Positions 7,433-14,890 of a stretch of 15,208 nt of DNA are shown here, one piece after another. The stretch lies in contig PWWM01000162.1 of NCBI GenBank assembly GCA_003561495.1, positions 1-15,208 of the forward strand. Direction: 5' to 3'. The stretch is from Gammaproteobacteria bacterium (lineage in GTDB: Bacteria > Pseudomonadota > Gammaproteobacteria > Xanthomonadales > Wenzhouxiangellaceae). A program made the translations under genes and the position numbers. Below the pieces are notes generated by a model. The model saw only the letters and a program-made list of their open reading frames with translations. It searched no databases and was not told the origin of the DNA. Every line of letters starts with the position of its first letter. The first letter of the stretch is position 1.

Positions 7433-8431
7433 ATGAAAAAAGCATTGCTCCCTGTTGCCGTTCTGGCAGCTCTGCCGGCAGTCGCCTTGGCAGACGTCAC
7501 CCTCTACGGTCGCGCCCATGTATCCCTGGACTTTCTGGATGATGGTGCGGACTTTTCGGAATTCAATGTGTCCAGCAACTCGTCTCGTCTGGGCTTCAGG
7601 GCGACTCGCGATTTTGGTGACATAACCGGCATCATGCAGATCGAGCAGGAGATCGACTACAGCAACCAGGGTTCGAACTGGGCCAGTCGTGATACCTTCG
7701 TCGGCATCCGCGGCGATTTCGGCATGCTGCGCGTTGGCAAGTTTGATACCCCCTTCAAGCGAGCTCGTGGCCCGGCCAACCTGTTTGGCGATCAGCTTGG
7801 CGACATGCGAAACTTCACTCGTGCCGGGGCGGGGCGTTTCGACGAACGTACCCCGAACACCATTCACTATCAGACGCCCGATTTCAATGGGCTGCAGTTC
7901 AACCTGGCCTACTCCCTGCACGAAGGTGGAGATGCCTCGGGTGGGGACGATGACGCCCTGAGTGCTTCATTGACCTGGAGCCAGGGAGATTTCGGTTTCG
8001 CGGTTGCCTATGAGTGGTTTGACGATGAGCGCAGCCAGGGCGGCCGTGACGCCATTCGCCTGGCGGCTTCTTATGATATCAACGACCTGACGCTGGTCGG
8101 GTTCTTCCAGACTGTTGACCACGACAACGATGTGTTCGACTCAGAGGTCTACGGGATTGGCGCTGCCTACAAGCTCAGCGACAACTGGAACATCAAGGGC
8201 CATTACCTGCTTCGTTCCGCCGATCCGGCCGATAGTGATTCCGGTCTGTTTGCCATCGGCATCGAGCATCGTTTTGCCAGCCAGCTTCGCGTTTACTTGA
8301 ATTACGCCATGGTCAGCAACGATGACAACGCCAATCTCAATCCCTGGAGTCAGGCCAGGACGACAGGTACGCCCGGCAGCCCTGGTGATACCGCGAAGGG
8401 TTTGTCGCTGGGACTGCGCTTCGACTTCTAG
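7433..8431 (+). CDS. Gram-negative porin (general trimeric porin family)
   Basis: The 332-residue product begins with a classic Sec signal peptide (MKKALLPVAVLAALPAVALA, cleavage before Asp21). It continues as alternating amphipathic strands ending in a C-terminal Phe (LSLGLRFDF), the outer-membrane insertion signal. DVTLYGRAHVSLDF after the cleavage site and VGIRGDFGMLRVGKFDTPF are typical of the Porin_4/OmpC-like family; a 16-stranded barrel is likely. The position between phoR and pstS suggests phosphate-limited expression, as for PhoE in enteric bacteria, but this protein is not recognisably PhoE or OprP. Several predicted loops are strongly acidic (GGDASGGDDDA, DHDNDVFDSE, DPADSDSG), which does not suggest anion selectivity. 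AGGAA 6 nt upstream of the ATG supports the start. Substrate is unknown. Confidence 0.88.
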   Translation: MKKALLPVAVLAALPAVALADVTLYGRAHVSLDFLDDGADFSEFNVSSNSSRLGFRATRDFGDITGIMQIEQEIDYSNQGSNWASRDTFVGIRGDFGMLRVGKFDTPFKRARGPANLFGDQLGDMRNFTRAGAGRFDERTPNTIHYQTPDFNGLQFNLAYSLHEGGDASGGDDDALSASLTWSQGDFGFAVAYEWFDDERSQGGRDAIRLAASYDINDLTLVGFFQTVDHDNDVFDSEVYGIGAAYKLSDNWNIKGHYLLRSADPADSDSGLFAIGIEHRFASQLRVYLNYAMVSNDDNANLNPWSQARTTGTPGSPGDTAKGLSLGLRFDF

Positions 8432-8481
8432 GCGCCTTCAACCAACCGATCGAGATGTGCACAAACCGTCATGGCTGGTGA

Positions 8482-8497
8482 GTCATGGTCGCGTCAT
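8482..8497 (+). promoter_or_regulatory. Pho box upstream of pstS
   Basis: Two perfect GTCAT half-sites at 8482 and 8493 are spaced 11 bp apart, with a further GTCAT at 8468 out of register (14 bp away). Downstream is an AT-rich TTAACCTTTTTT stretch where a -10 would be expected. Spacing and sequence match the phoB site closely. The box lies 61 nt before the chosen pstS start and would fall inside the gene if the longer frame from 8471 were real, which argues against that start. Confidence 0.72.
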
Positions 8498-8557
8498 CAA
8501 AGATCGTTAACCTTTTTTGTAGACACTTGTGAAACGCAACAACTGGAGTTCAAGATC

Positions 8558-9520
8558 ATGATCAAGCAACTTTTTCCCGCTGTAGCCATCAGCGCCACCC
8601 TGGCCGCCGGTGCGGCCTTCGCCCAGACCGAGGTTGACCCCGGCCTACCTGAATACACTCCGGTTTCGGGGATTTCAGGCAACCTGTCCTCGATCGGTTC
8701 GGATACCTTGAACAACCTCATGACCCTGTGGGCCGAGGAGTTCCAGGGTTTCTATCCGAACGTCAACATCCAGATCCAGGGTGCGGGTACATCCACCGCT
8801 CCGCCGGCCATGGCCGAGGGCACGGCCAATTTCGGTCCCATGAGCCGCATGCCGCGTGAAAGCGAGCAGCAGGCGTTCGAGGAGCGTCATGGGTATCCGA
8901 TGACGGTGATCGGCGTCGGTATCGACACCATCGCCGTGTTTGTCAACCGCGACAACCCGATCGAGGGGCTGACCATCGAGCAGGTCGACGCCATCTTTTC
9001 TGCCACCCGTCGCTGCGGCGGAGCCCAGGACATTACCCGCTGGGGCCAGGTCGGGCTGGAAGGGGCCTGGGCCAACCGAGACATCACCCTGTACTCGCGC
9101 AATGCTGTGTCCGGCACCTATGGTTACTTCCGCCAGCATGCCTTGTGCGACGGTGACTTCAAGGATGCCATCAACGAGCAGCCCGGTTCCTCCTCGGTCG
9201 TCCAGGGTGTCGCCGAGTCCATCAATGGAATCGGCTACTCAGGCATCGGCTACGCCACCTCCGGCGTACGCGCCATTGCCGTGGGCAACCCCCCGGTCGA
9301 ACCCAGCGGAGAAACTGCGGCTGATGGCTCCTATCCACTTGCCCGGTTGCTTTATGTGGCCGTCAACAAGCACCCGAACCGCGACCTGAACCCGCTGGAG
9401 CGTGAGTTCATGCGCCTGGTGCTTTCGCGTCAGGGCCAGGAAGTGGTCGTTCGTGACGGCTACATCCCCCTTCCGGCCTCGGTCGCAGCTCGCTTCCGCG
9501 CTGAGCTGGGAATCGACTAA
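8558..9520 (+). CDS. pstS: Phosphate ABC transporter substrate-binding protein PstS
   Basis: PstS is the periplasmic phosphate-binding protein that delivers phosphate to PstCA. From ATG 8558 the 320-residue precursor has a Sec signal peptide ending AAGAAFA before Gln23, with no lipobox. Family binding-site segments are present: GSDTL (47-51), GAGTSTAPPA (75-84) and SRNAVSGTYGYF (180-191), as in PBP-like PstS proteins. Cys153 and Cys197 could form a disulphide. The open frame extends upstream to an ATG at 8471, but that would hide the signal peptide behind 29 residues and overlap the Pho box; GGAG at 8544-8547 supports 8558. A strong intrinsic terminator follows 11 nt after the stop, so much of the transcript probably ends there. 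It is more divergent from E. coli PstS than the other components, but context is decisive. Confidence 0.94.
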   Translation: MIKQLFPAVAISATLAAGAAFAQTEVDPGLPEYTPVSGISGNLSSIGSDTLNNLMTLWAEEFQGFYPNVNIQIQGAGTSTAPPAMAEGTANFGPMSRMPRESEQQAFEERHGYPMTVIGVGIDTIAVFVNRDNPIEGLTIEQVDAIFSATRRCGGAQDITRWGQVGLEGAWANRDITLYSRNAVSGTYGYFRQHALCDGDFKDAINEQPGSSSVVQGVAESINGIGYSGIGYATSGVRAIAVGNPPVEPSGETAADGSYPLARLLYVAVNKHPNRDLNPLEREFMRLVLSRQGQEVVVRDGYIPLPASVAARFRAELGID

Positions 9521-9531
9521 AAGTCCCTTGG

Positions 9532-9569
9532 GCCCGGATTCCGCCACCGGCGGAATCCGGGCTTTTTTT
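9532..9569 (+). terminator. Strong intrinsic terminator between pstS and pstC
   Basis: A perfect 14-bp GC-rich stem (9532-9545 with 9549-9562), an ACC triloop and a run of seven T (9563-9569) follow pstS directly. Readthrough would be partial at most. This is the clearest terminator in the window. Confidence 0.95.
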
Positions 9570-9604
9570 GCCTGGCCCCGCTGCCGCGGGCTCCGGCCGG
9601 GGGT

Positions 9605-9630
9605 TGTAACGGACTGTAATCAGTCTGAAA
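9605..9630 (+). promoter_or_regulatory. Second Pho box, upstream of pstC
   Basis: TGTAA (9605), TGTAA (9615) and TGAAA (9626) form a Pho-box-like series with 10- and 11-bp steps. A -10-like TAAACT (9642-9647) begins 11 nt after the last half-site, the same geometry as at phoB. It lies just after the pstS terminator, giving pstC an independent PhoB-controlled promoter. Half-sites deviate from TGTCA, so confidence is moderate. Confidence 0.62.
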
Positions 9631-9699
9631 CAATTCCTTCATAAACTGCCAATCGACAACCCATTGCCCAGAGATTCAAACCAGGGACACCAGGGTCAA

Positions 9700-11988
9700 A
9701 TGAGCTCAAACGCCACAAGCGCCGGTCGGCCGATCTCTGCTCGCGAACTGCTTCCGAATGACGAAGCCCGGGTCAAGTTGCGCCGAATTCGCCACTTCAA
9801 GGATCTCACGACACGCTTTCTGGTCTCCACCGCGGGCTATGGAGTGGTCATTTCCCTGGCGTTGATCTTCGTTTTCTTGTTTATCGAGGTGGTTCCGCTG
9901 ATGCGCAGCGCCAGCCTTGGCGACCCGGTCAGCTACCCGGTGCCGGGCAGTGACGCCGAAACCGTGTATATCGCCAGCGAGCGTTACCAGGAGGCAGCCG
10001 TTCGCTTTGCCCGTGACGGCACCGTGTCGTTCTTCGACCCTACGGACGGCCGACGCCTCGGTCAGCGAGTGATCGGATTCGATGGCGCCGAAGTGGTCAG
10101 CTTCGGTAGTGGCGAGCCGCGCACCGGGCTGGTTGCCTACGGGCTGTCGGATGGCCGGGCCGCCATTGCCAAGCATGTCTATGACATCACCTATCCGGAC
10201 GATGTTCGATTGGTCACGCCCCGGCTCAGCCTGCCCCTGGACGAAGAACTGGTGGCCATTGATGACCAGGGCCAGCCCCTCAACGTCATTGCGATCCAGG
10301 AAGGCGGCACAGGCATCGGAATTGCTGCAGCCACAGCAGATGGACGCCTGCTTTTGACTCGCTATGCGTCGAGACGCTCGTTTCTGACCGGAGAAACCGA
10401 GTTTGTTCGCTCCAGTTACGAACTGCCGCCACCGCCGGCGGCGCCGACCCGGATTCTGCTCGATATCACCATGCGCATCCTGCTGGTCGGCGATGCCCAG
10501 GGCTTTTTGCATTACTACGATATCTCACAGCCAGGTCAGGCGCGAATGCTCGACAGCCGTCGTGTCCTTGAAGGAGAACTGGCCAGTGTCAGTGCCATGG
10601 AATACCTGCTGGGGACGGTGTCAATCATTGTCGGCGGTTCCGATGGCAGCGTTTCCCAGTATTTCCTGGTGCGCGACGAGGACAACATCAATCGCATTAC
10701 CCGAATTCGCGAGTTTGACCGGCACCCGGCGGCGATTACGTCCATCTTTCCGGAATACACCCGCAAGGGATTTGCAGTTGGTGACGCAGCCGGAAACCTC
10801 GGCCTGCATTACGGAACGTCTGCCTCCACCCTGCTTATCAAGCCGGTGTCCGATCAGGCAGTTACCAATGTCTCGATCGCGCCGCGCAACAACGGCATGA
10901 TGTGGACCGATGGGACCGGTCAGATTCACTACGCCTCGCTGTGGAACCGCCATCCGGAATCATCGTTCAAGGCCTTGTGGAGAAAGGTCTGGTACGAGGG
11001 GCGTTCCAGCCGTGATTATGTCTGGCAATCCTCGTCGGCCACCGATGAATTCGAGCCCAAGTTCTCCCTGGTGCCACTGTCGGTCGGGACCCTCAAGGCG
11101 GCGTTCTACGCCATGCTGTTCGCCATGCCGCTGGCCATTTTCGGGGCGATCTATACCGCCTATTTCATGAGTCCGAAGATGCGTGGCCTGGTCAAGCCGA
11201 CCATCGAGGTCATGGAAGCCCTGCCGACGGTGATCCTGGGTTTTCTGGCCGGGCTGTGGATGGCGCCGTTCGTGGAAAGTCACCTTCCGGCAGTCTTCAG
11301 TATCTTGATCCTGCTGCCGCTGTTCATGCTGGCCACGGCCTGGATCTGGGGCTCGTTACCCAGGGCCGTGCGTTACCTGGTGCCACCGGGCTGGGAAGCC
11401 GCGATCCTGATTCCGGTGGTGTTGTTTGCCGGCTGGCTGTGCGTGACCTTGAGTCCGTTGATCGAGATCTGGTTCTTCGACGGTTCCATGCGCCAGTGGT
11501 TTACCGATGTCGGCATCACCTATGACCAGCGCAACGCACTGGTGGTCGGCATTGCCATGGGCTTTGCCGTCATTCCGACCATCTTCTCGATTGCCGAAGA
11601 TGCCGTATTCAATGTGCCCAAGCATCTCACCCAGGGTTCGCTGGCGCTGGGGGCCACACCGTGGCAGACCGTTATCGGCGTCGTGCTGCTGACTGCCAGC
11701 CCTGGAATTTTTTCGGCGGTGATGATCGGATTCGGGCGCGCCGTGGGCGAAACCATGATCGTGCTGATGGCCACCGGCAACAGCCCGGTGGTCAATTTCA
11801 ACATCTTCGAAGGCATGCGCACCCTGTCGGCCAATATCGCGGTGGAAATGCCGGAGGCGGCTGTCGGCGGCACGCACTATCGCCTGCTCTTCCTGGCCGC
11901 CCTGGTGCTGTTCGGCTTCACATTCATTCTCAATACCATCGCCGAAGTCGTGCGCCAGCGACTGCGGACGAAGTATTCGTCGTTGTGA
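9700..11988 (+). CDS. pstC: Phosphate ABC transporter permease PstC, enlarged form
   Basis: PstC is one of the two inner-membrane channel subunits of the high-affinity phosphate importer. From ATG 9700 (AGGG ribosome site 4 nt upstream) it has 762 residues, more than twice E. coli PstC (319). A TTG at 9664 would add 12 residues. TM1 is at about 44-66. Residues about 75-430 form a predicted periplasmic insertion with repeating blade-like units such as GDAQGFLHYYD, GGSDGSVSQYF and GDAAGNLGLHY, resembling WD40/PQQ beta-propellers. The core permease (about 455-760) carries the remaining helices and an EAA loop (EDAVFNVPKHLTQGSLALGAT, about 633-653) that contacts PstB. Long PstC forms are known in Pseudomonas, so this is a family variant, not a fusion artefact. 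The role of the insertion is unknown. Confidence 0.94.
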   Translation: MSSNATSAGRPISARELLPNDEARVKLRRIRHFKDLTTRFLVSTAGYGVVISLALIFVFLFIEVVPLMRSASLGDPVSYPVPGSDAETVYIASERYQEAAVRFARDGTVSFFDPTDGRRLGQRVIGFDGAEVVSFGSGEPRTGLVAYGLSDGRAAIAKHVYDITYPDDVRLVTPRLSLPLDEELVAIDDQGQPLNVIAIQEGGTGIGIAAATADGRLLLTRYASRRSFLTGETEFVRSSYELPPPPAAPTRILLDITMRILLVGDAQGFLHYYDISQPGQARMLDSRRVLEGELASVSAMEYLLGTVSIIVGGSDGSVSQYFLVRDEDNINRITRIREFDRHPAAITSIFPEYTRKGFAVGDAAGNLGLHYGTSASTLLIKPVSDQAVTNVSIAPRNNGMMWTDGTGQIHYASLWNRHPESSFKALWRKVWYEGRSSRDYVWQSSSATDEFEPKFSLVPLSVGTLKAAFYAMLFAMPLAIFGAIYTAYFMSPKMRGLVKPTIEVMEALPTVILGFLAGLWMAPFVESHLPAVFSILILLPLFMLATAWIWGSLPRAVRYLVPPGWEAAILIPVVLFAGWLCVTLSPLIEIWFFDGSMRQWFTDVGITYDQRNALVVGIAMGFAVIPTIFSIAEDAVFNVPKHLTQGSLALGATPWQTVIGVVLLTASPGIFSAVMIGFGRAVGETMIVLMATGNSPVVNFNIFEGMRTLSANIAVEMPEAAVGGTHYRLLFLAALVLFGFTFILNTIAEVVRQRLRTKYSSL

Positions 11989-12030
11989 GGGGAGCAGTAA
12001 GGTGATGAGTCGATATGTGGAGCAGAACGT

Positions 12031-12114
12031 GAGACGGAAGACGGAAGACGGAAGACGAGAAAGAGGCCCCGGCGGCATCAGCCTTATCGTCTCCCGTCTC
12101 CCGTCTCCCGTCTA
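12031..12114. repeat. Inverted pair of heptamer arrays between pstC and pstA
   Basis: The left arm (12031-12058) is three AGACGGA units plus a variant; the right arm (12087-12114) is three CGTCTCC units plus a variant. The arms are reverse-complementary at 24 of 28 positions, with an A-C mismatch once per heptamer, around a 28-nt spacer. The family is shared with the gltX/zur array. The 147-nt gap also includes about 40 nt after pstC with no clear feature, and ends with the pstA ribosome site GGAGG (12125-12129). Confidence 0.85.
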
Positions 12115-12135
12115 CCCGCGAGCCGGAGGCGAGCA

Positions 12136-13797
12136 ATGAAACGTTGGTTCAAATCCGGCGACCCCTGGATCTGGCTGATCGGTGGTGCGGTCAGCATCAG
12201 CATCATCATGGTGGTCGGTCTGCTGCTGTTGATCGCGGTACGCGGCCTGGGTCACTTCTGGCAGTCGCCGATCGTCGAGACCACATTCCATGACGAGGGT
12301 CAGGAGATCGTGGTTCTTGGGACCATTCGGAGCACTGAAACGGTAACAGCCCAGGCGGTTCGCGAAGCCGGGTTTGATGTGCCTGAAGATCAGGAGCTGG
12401 TGACCCGCTACCTGTTTCACCTCGGCAATCGCGATTTGACCGGTCGTGACTTTCAATGGTTTATTGGTGATTTCCTGGAAGAATTCCGTTATCCCGAGGA
12501 CGCCATCATGCTCGAGCGGCGTGAGTGGGGGAATTTCTTCGGTTACCTGGCAGCGGTCAAGGAAGGTGATCAAATCGTGGCTGAAGGCGAGGCTGCCTTC
12601 TCCGAACTCAGGGAGCGATTGGCCCGGGCGAGAGATCTGGTCGATGCGACGGTTGATATGGAGCGATACGATATCGGCCGCATCAATTTCGCCATCGAGC
12701 AGGAACGCCTGGAACAACGCCGTATCGAATTGAATGATCGTCTTGGCAGTGAGGAAAAGGCCGAACGAATCGCTCAAAGCGAAGCCGAAGTGGCAAGACT
12801 CAATGCCGAGTACCAGGAGCTGTTCGAGGAGCTGACCGAGTTGCGCGCCAGCGGCCGACGGGATTCACTGGTTGCTCGGACCAGCGACGGTCGTGAAGTG
12901 ACCATCAACCTGGGCGATGTGGTCAGAGCGACCCGGGCCAATACCATGAGCGTGCCCCAGAAAATGCGGGAATACGGCTCGCGTTTCTGGGCGTTCATGA
13001 CCGGCTATCCGCGCGAGGCCAACACCGAGGGCGGCATTTTTCCGGCCATCTTTGGCACCGTGATGATGGTCTTTATCATGTCCATCGTGGTGACGCCATT
13101 CGGGGTTTTGGCGGCCATCTACCTGCGTGAGTACGCCAAGCAGGGACCGGTCACCCGAATCGTCAGAATCTCGGTCAACAACCTGGCCGGGGTGCCGTCG
13201 ATCGTATTCGGCGTATTCGGGCTCGGGTTTTTCGTGTACTTTCTGGGCGGCAATATCGACCAGCTGTTTTACCCTGAGCGATTGCCGGCGCCGACCTTCG
13301 GCTCGCCCGGCCTGATCTGGGCCTCATTGACCCTGGCGCTGCTGACCCTTCCGGTGGTTATCGTATCTACGGAAGAAGGCCTGACCCGCATTCCCAAGGC
13401 CATGCGCGAGGGTTCACTGGCGCTGGGCGCGACCAAGGCTGAAACCCTGTGGAAAGTCATCGTGCCGGTCAGTACGCCGGCCATGATGACCGGCCTGATC
13501 CTGGCGGTGGCGCGCGCGGCCGGTGAGGTGGCGCCGTTGATGCTGGTCGGGGTGGTCAAGCTGGCGCCCAACTTGCCGGTGGATGGTCAATTCCCCTACA
13601 TTCACCTGGAAAGACGCATCATGCATCTGGGTTTCCATATCTATGATGTCGGTTTCCAGAGCCCGAACGCAGAGGCGGCGCGCCCACTGGTCTATGCCAC
13701 GGCGCTGATTCTGGTGCTGCTGATCCTGGTTTTGAACCTGACCGCGATTGCGGTGCGCAACCGCCTGCGAGAGAAGTACAAGAGCGAAAGTGATTAA
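12136..13797 (+). CDS. pstA: Phosphate ABC transporter permease PstA, enlarged form
   Basis: PstA pairs with PstC to form the phosphate translocation path. The 553 residues exceed the E. coli protein (296) because of an N-terminal periplasmic region. TM1 is about 11-36. Residues about 45-140 form a soluble segment, and about 150-245 is a strongly charged heptad-rich coiled coil (FSELRERLARARDLV, RLNAEYQELFEELTELRA). The core permease (about 300-545) has the EAA loop EEGLTRIPKAMREGSLALGAT (413-433). GGAGG 6 nt before the ATG fixes the start. Extended PstA proteins accompany extended PstC in Pseudomonas, so both insertions may work together at the periplasmic face; that is inference. Repeat elements flank the gene on both sides, which is unusual inside a pst operon. 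Confidence 0.95.
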   Translation: MKRWFKSGDPWIWLIGGAVSISIIMVVGLLLLIAVRGLGHFWQSPIVETTFHDEGQEIVVLGTIRSTETVTAQAVREAGFDVPEDQELVTRYLFHLGNRDLTGRDFQWFIGDFLEEFRYPEDAIMLERREWGNFFGYLAAVKEGDQIVAEGEAAFSELRERLARARDLVDATVDMERYDIGRINFAIEQERLEQRRIELNDRLGSEEKAERIAQSEAEVARLNAEYQELFEELTELRASGRRDSLVARTSDGREVTINLGDVVRATRANTMSVPQKMREYGSRFWAFMTGYPREANTEGGIFPAIFGTVMMVFIMSIVVTPFGVLAAIYLREYAKQGPVTRIVRISVNNLAGVPSIVFGVFGLGFFVYFLGGNIDQLFYPERLPAPTFGSPGLIWASLTLALLTLPVVIVSTEEGLTRIPKAMREGSLALGATKAETLWKVIVPVSTPAMMTGLILAVARAAGEVAPLMLVGVVKLAPNLPVDGQFPYIHLERRIMHLGFHIYDVGFQSPNAEAARPLVYATALILVLLILVLNLTAIAVRNRLREKYKSESD

Positions 13798-13805
13798 AAC
13801 CTTGG

Positions 13806-13931
13806 AAACGCAAAGACGCAAAGACGCAAAGGAAAAGAAGAAGTGAATTATTTCATGCTACTAAAAACATATTTTGCTCTTGAAGAATGTATAGGAATTT
13901 CATTTCTTAGCGTCTTCGCGTCTTTGCGTTT
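13806..13931. repeat. AT-rich element with octamer-repeat inverted termini, pstA-pstB gap
   Basis: Left arm 13806-13831 and right arm 13906-13931 are reverse-complementary at 24 of 26 positions. Each is built of CGCAAAGA-type octamers in tandem. The 74-nt centre is about 26% GC by count, far below the surrounding genes. Imperfect complementarity continues a few bases outward on each side. There is no coding frame, transposase or clear target duplication. It resembles a short palindromic or MITE-like insertion. The 57 nt from here to pstB are also AT-rich and show no strong promoter. Confidence 0.88.
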
Positions 13932-13988
13932 AAAGGATTTTTGTGCTTTTAGAGATTTTGATTGTCATGCACACCAGAGCATCGAATT

Positions 13989-14840
13989 ATGAATATGGGT
14001 AACGAGCAAGGTGCAACGTCTGCGCCAATGGCTAGTGTCGGGTTGGCGAACAAGGACAATCGCAAGCGGCTGAGCCTGCGTAACGAGGAAATTTCCATGC
14101 GGGTCAAGGATCTGAATCTGTATTACGGTTCAGACCAGGCGCTGAAGAATATCACCATGGACATTCCCAACAAGCGCGTAACGGCCTTTATCGGACCATC
14201 CGGTTGTGGCAAGTCGACACTGTTACGCTGCTTCAATCGCATGAATGATCTGATCGACATCTGTCGAATTGAGGGTGAGATCACGATCGAAGGTAATGAT
14301 ATCTACCATCCTTCGGTGGATGTGCCCGAGTTGCGTCGCAAGGTTGGCATGGTCTTCCAGAAGCCCAACCCGTTCCCGAAGTCGATTTACGAGAACATCG
14401 CTTACGGATTGCGTCTGCAGGGTGTGACGAACCGGCGCAAGCTCGACGAGGTGGTCGAGAACTCCCTGCGTCGGGCGGCCTTGTGGGATGAGGTCAAGGA
14501 TCGACTCAATGACAATGCTTTCGGCTTGTCCGGAGGCCAGCAGCAGAGATTGGTAATTGCCCGCGCGATCGCCATCGAACCCGAGGTCATTCTGCTGGAT
14601 GAACCCTGTTCGGCCCTGGACCCGATCTCGACCGCCAAGGTCGAGGAACTGATCATCGATCTCAAGGAGTCCTATACCATCGTCATCGTCACCCACAACA
14701 TGCAGCAAGCGGCACGAGTCTCGGACTTTACCGCCTACATGTACCTGGGCGAATTGATCGAGTATGACGATACGGCCAAGCTGTTTACCAACCCGGCCAA
14801 GAAGGCCACCGAGGACTACATCACCGGCCGGTATGGTTAA
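13989..14840 (+). CDS. pstB: Phosphate ABC transporter ATP-binding protein PstB
   Basis: PstB is the cytoplasmic ATPase that powers PstCA. From ATG 13989 it has 283 residues. All ABC motifs are present: Walker A GPSGCGKST (69-77), Q-loop Gln124, signature LSGGQQQR (180-187), Walker B ILLDEP (201-206) and the H-loop His236 (THNMQQAA). FIGPSGCGKSTLLRCFNRMND and the C-terminal TEDYITGRYG are PstB hallmarks. The start is uncertain. A TTG at 13962 gives a longer frame, and ATG 13995 is also possible. ATG 14097 has the best ribosome site (GAGGAA, 6 nt away) but would begin inside the first beta strand (MRVKDLNLYYG), so I prefer the upstream start. An AT-rich inverted-repeat element separates it from pstA; phoU follows after 50 nt. 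Confidence 0.96.
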   Translation: MNMGNEQGATSAPMASVGLANKDNRKRLSLRNEEISMRVKDLNLYYGSDQALKNITMDIPNKRVTAFIGPSGCGKSTLLRCFNRMNDLIDICRIEGEITIEGNDIYHPSVDVPELRRKVGMVFQKPNPFPKSIYENIAYGLRLQGVTNRRKLDEVVENSLRRAALWDEVKDRLNDNAFGLSGGQQQRLVIARAIAIEPEVILLDEPCSALDPISTAKVEELIIDLKESYTIVIVTHNMQQAARVSDFTAYMYLGELIEYDDTAKLFTNPAKKATEDYITGRYG

Positions 14841-14890
14841 TCACCGGACGATCCTGTACTTGGCATGACTATCGCTTTGGAGCGAGAACA

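Noticed and set aside
8471..8557. 29-residue N-terminal extension of PstS
   Set aside because: It would bury the signal peptide and overlap the Pho box; ATG 8558 has a ribosome site and a clean signal sequence.
9706..10512. 268-residue minus-strand frame inside pstC
   Set aside because: Antisense to PstC propeller coding sequence, with no domain features of its own.
12031..12115. CRISPR array
   Set aside because: Units are 7 nt with no spacers, and the arms are inverted relative to each other.
13806..13931. Intrinsic terminator after pstA
   Set aside because: The arms are separated by 74 nt and no U run follows the stem directly, so it does not fit the standard terminator form.
13797..13945. 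Insertion sequence
   Set aside because: Too short, with no transposase frame and no clear target-site duplication; described as a non-coding repeat instead.
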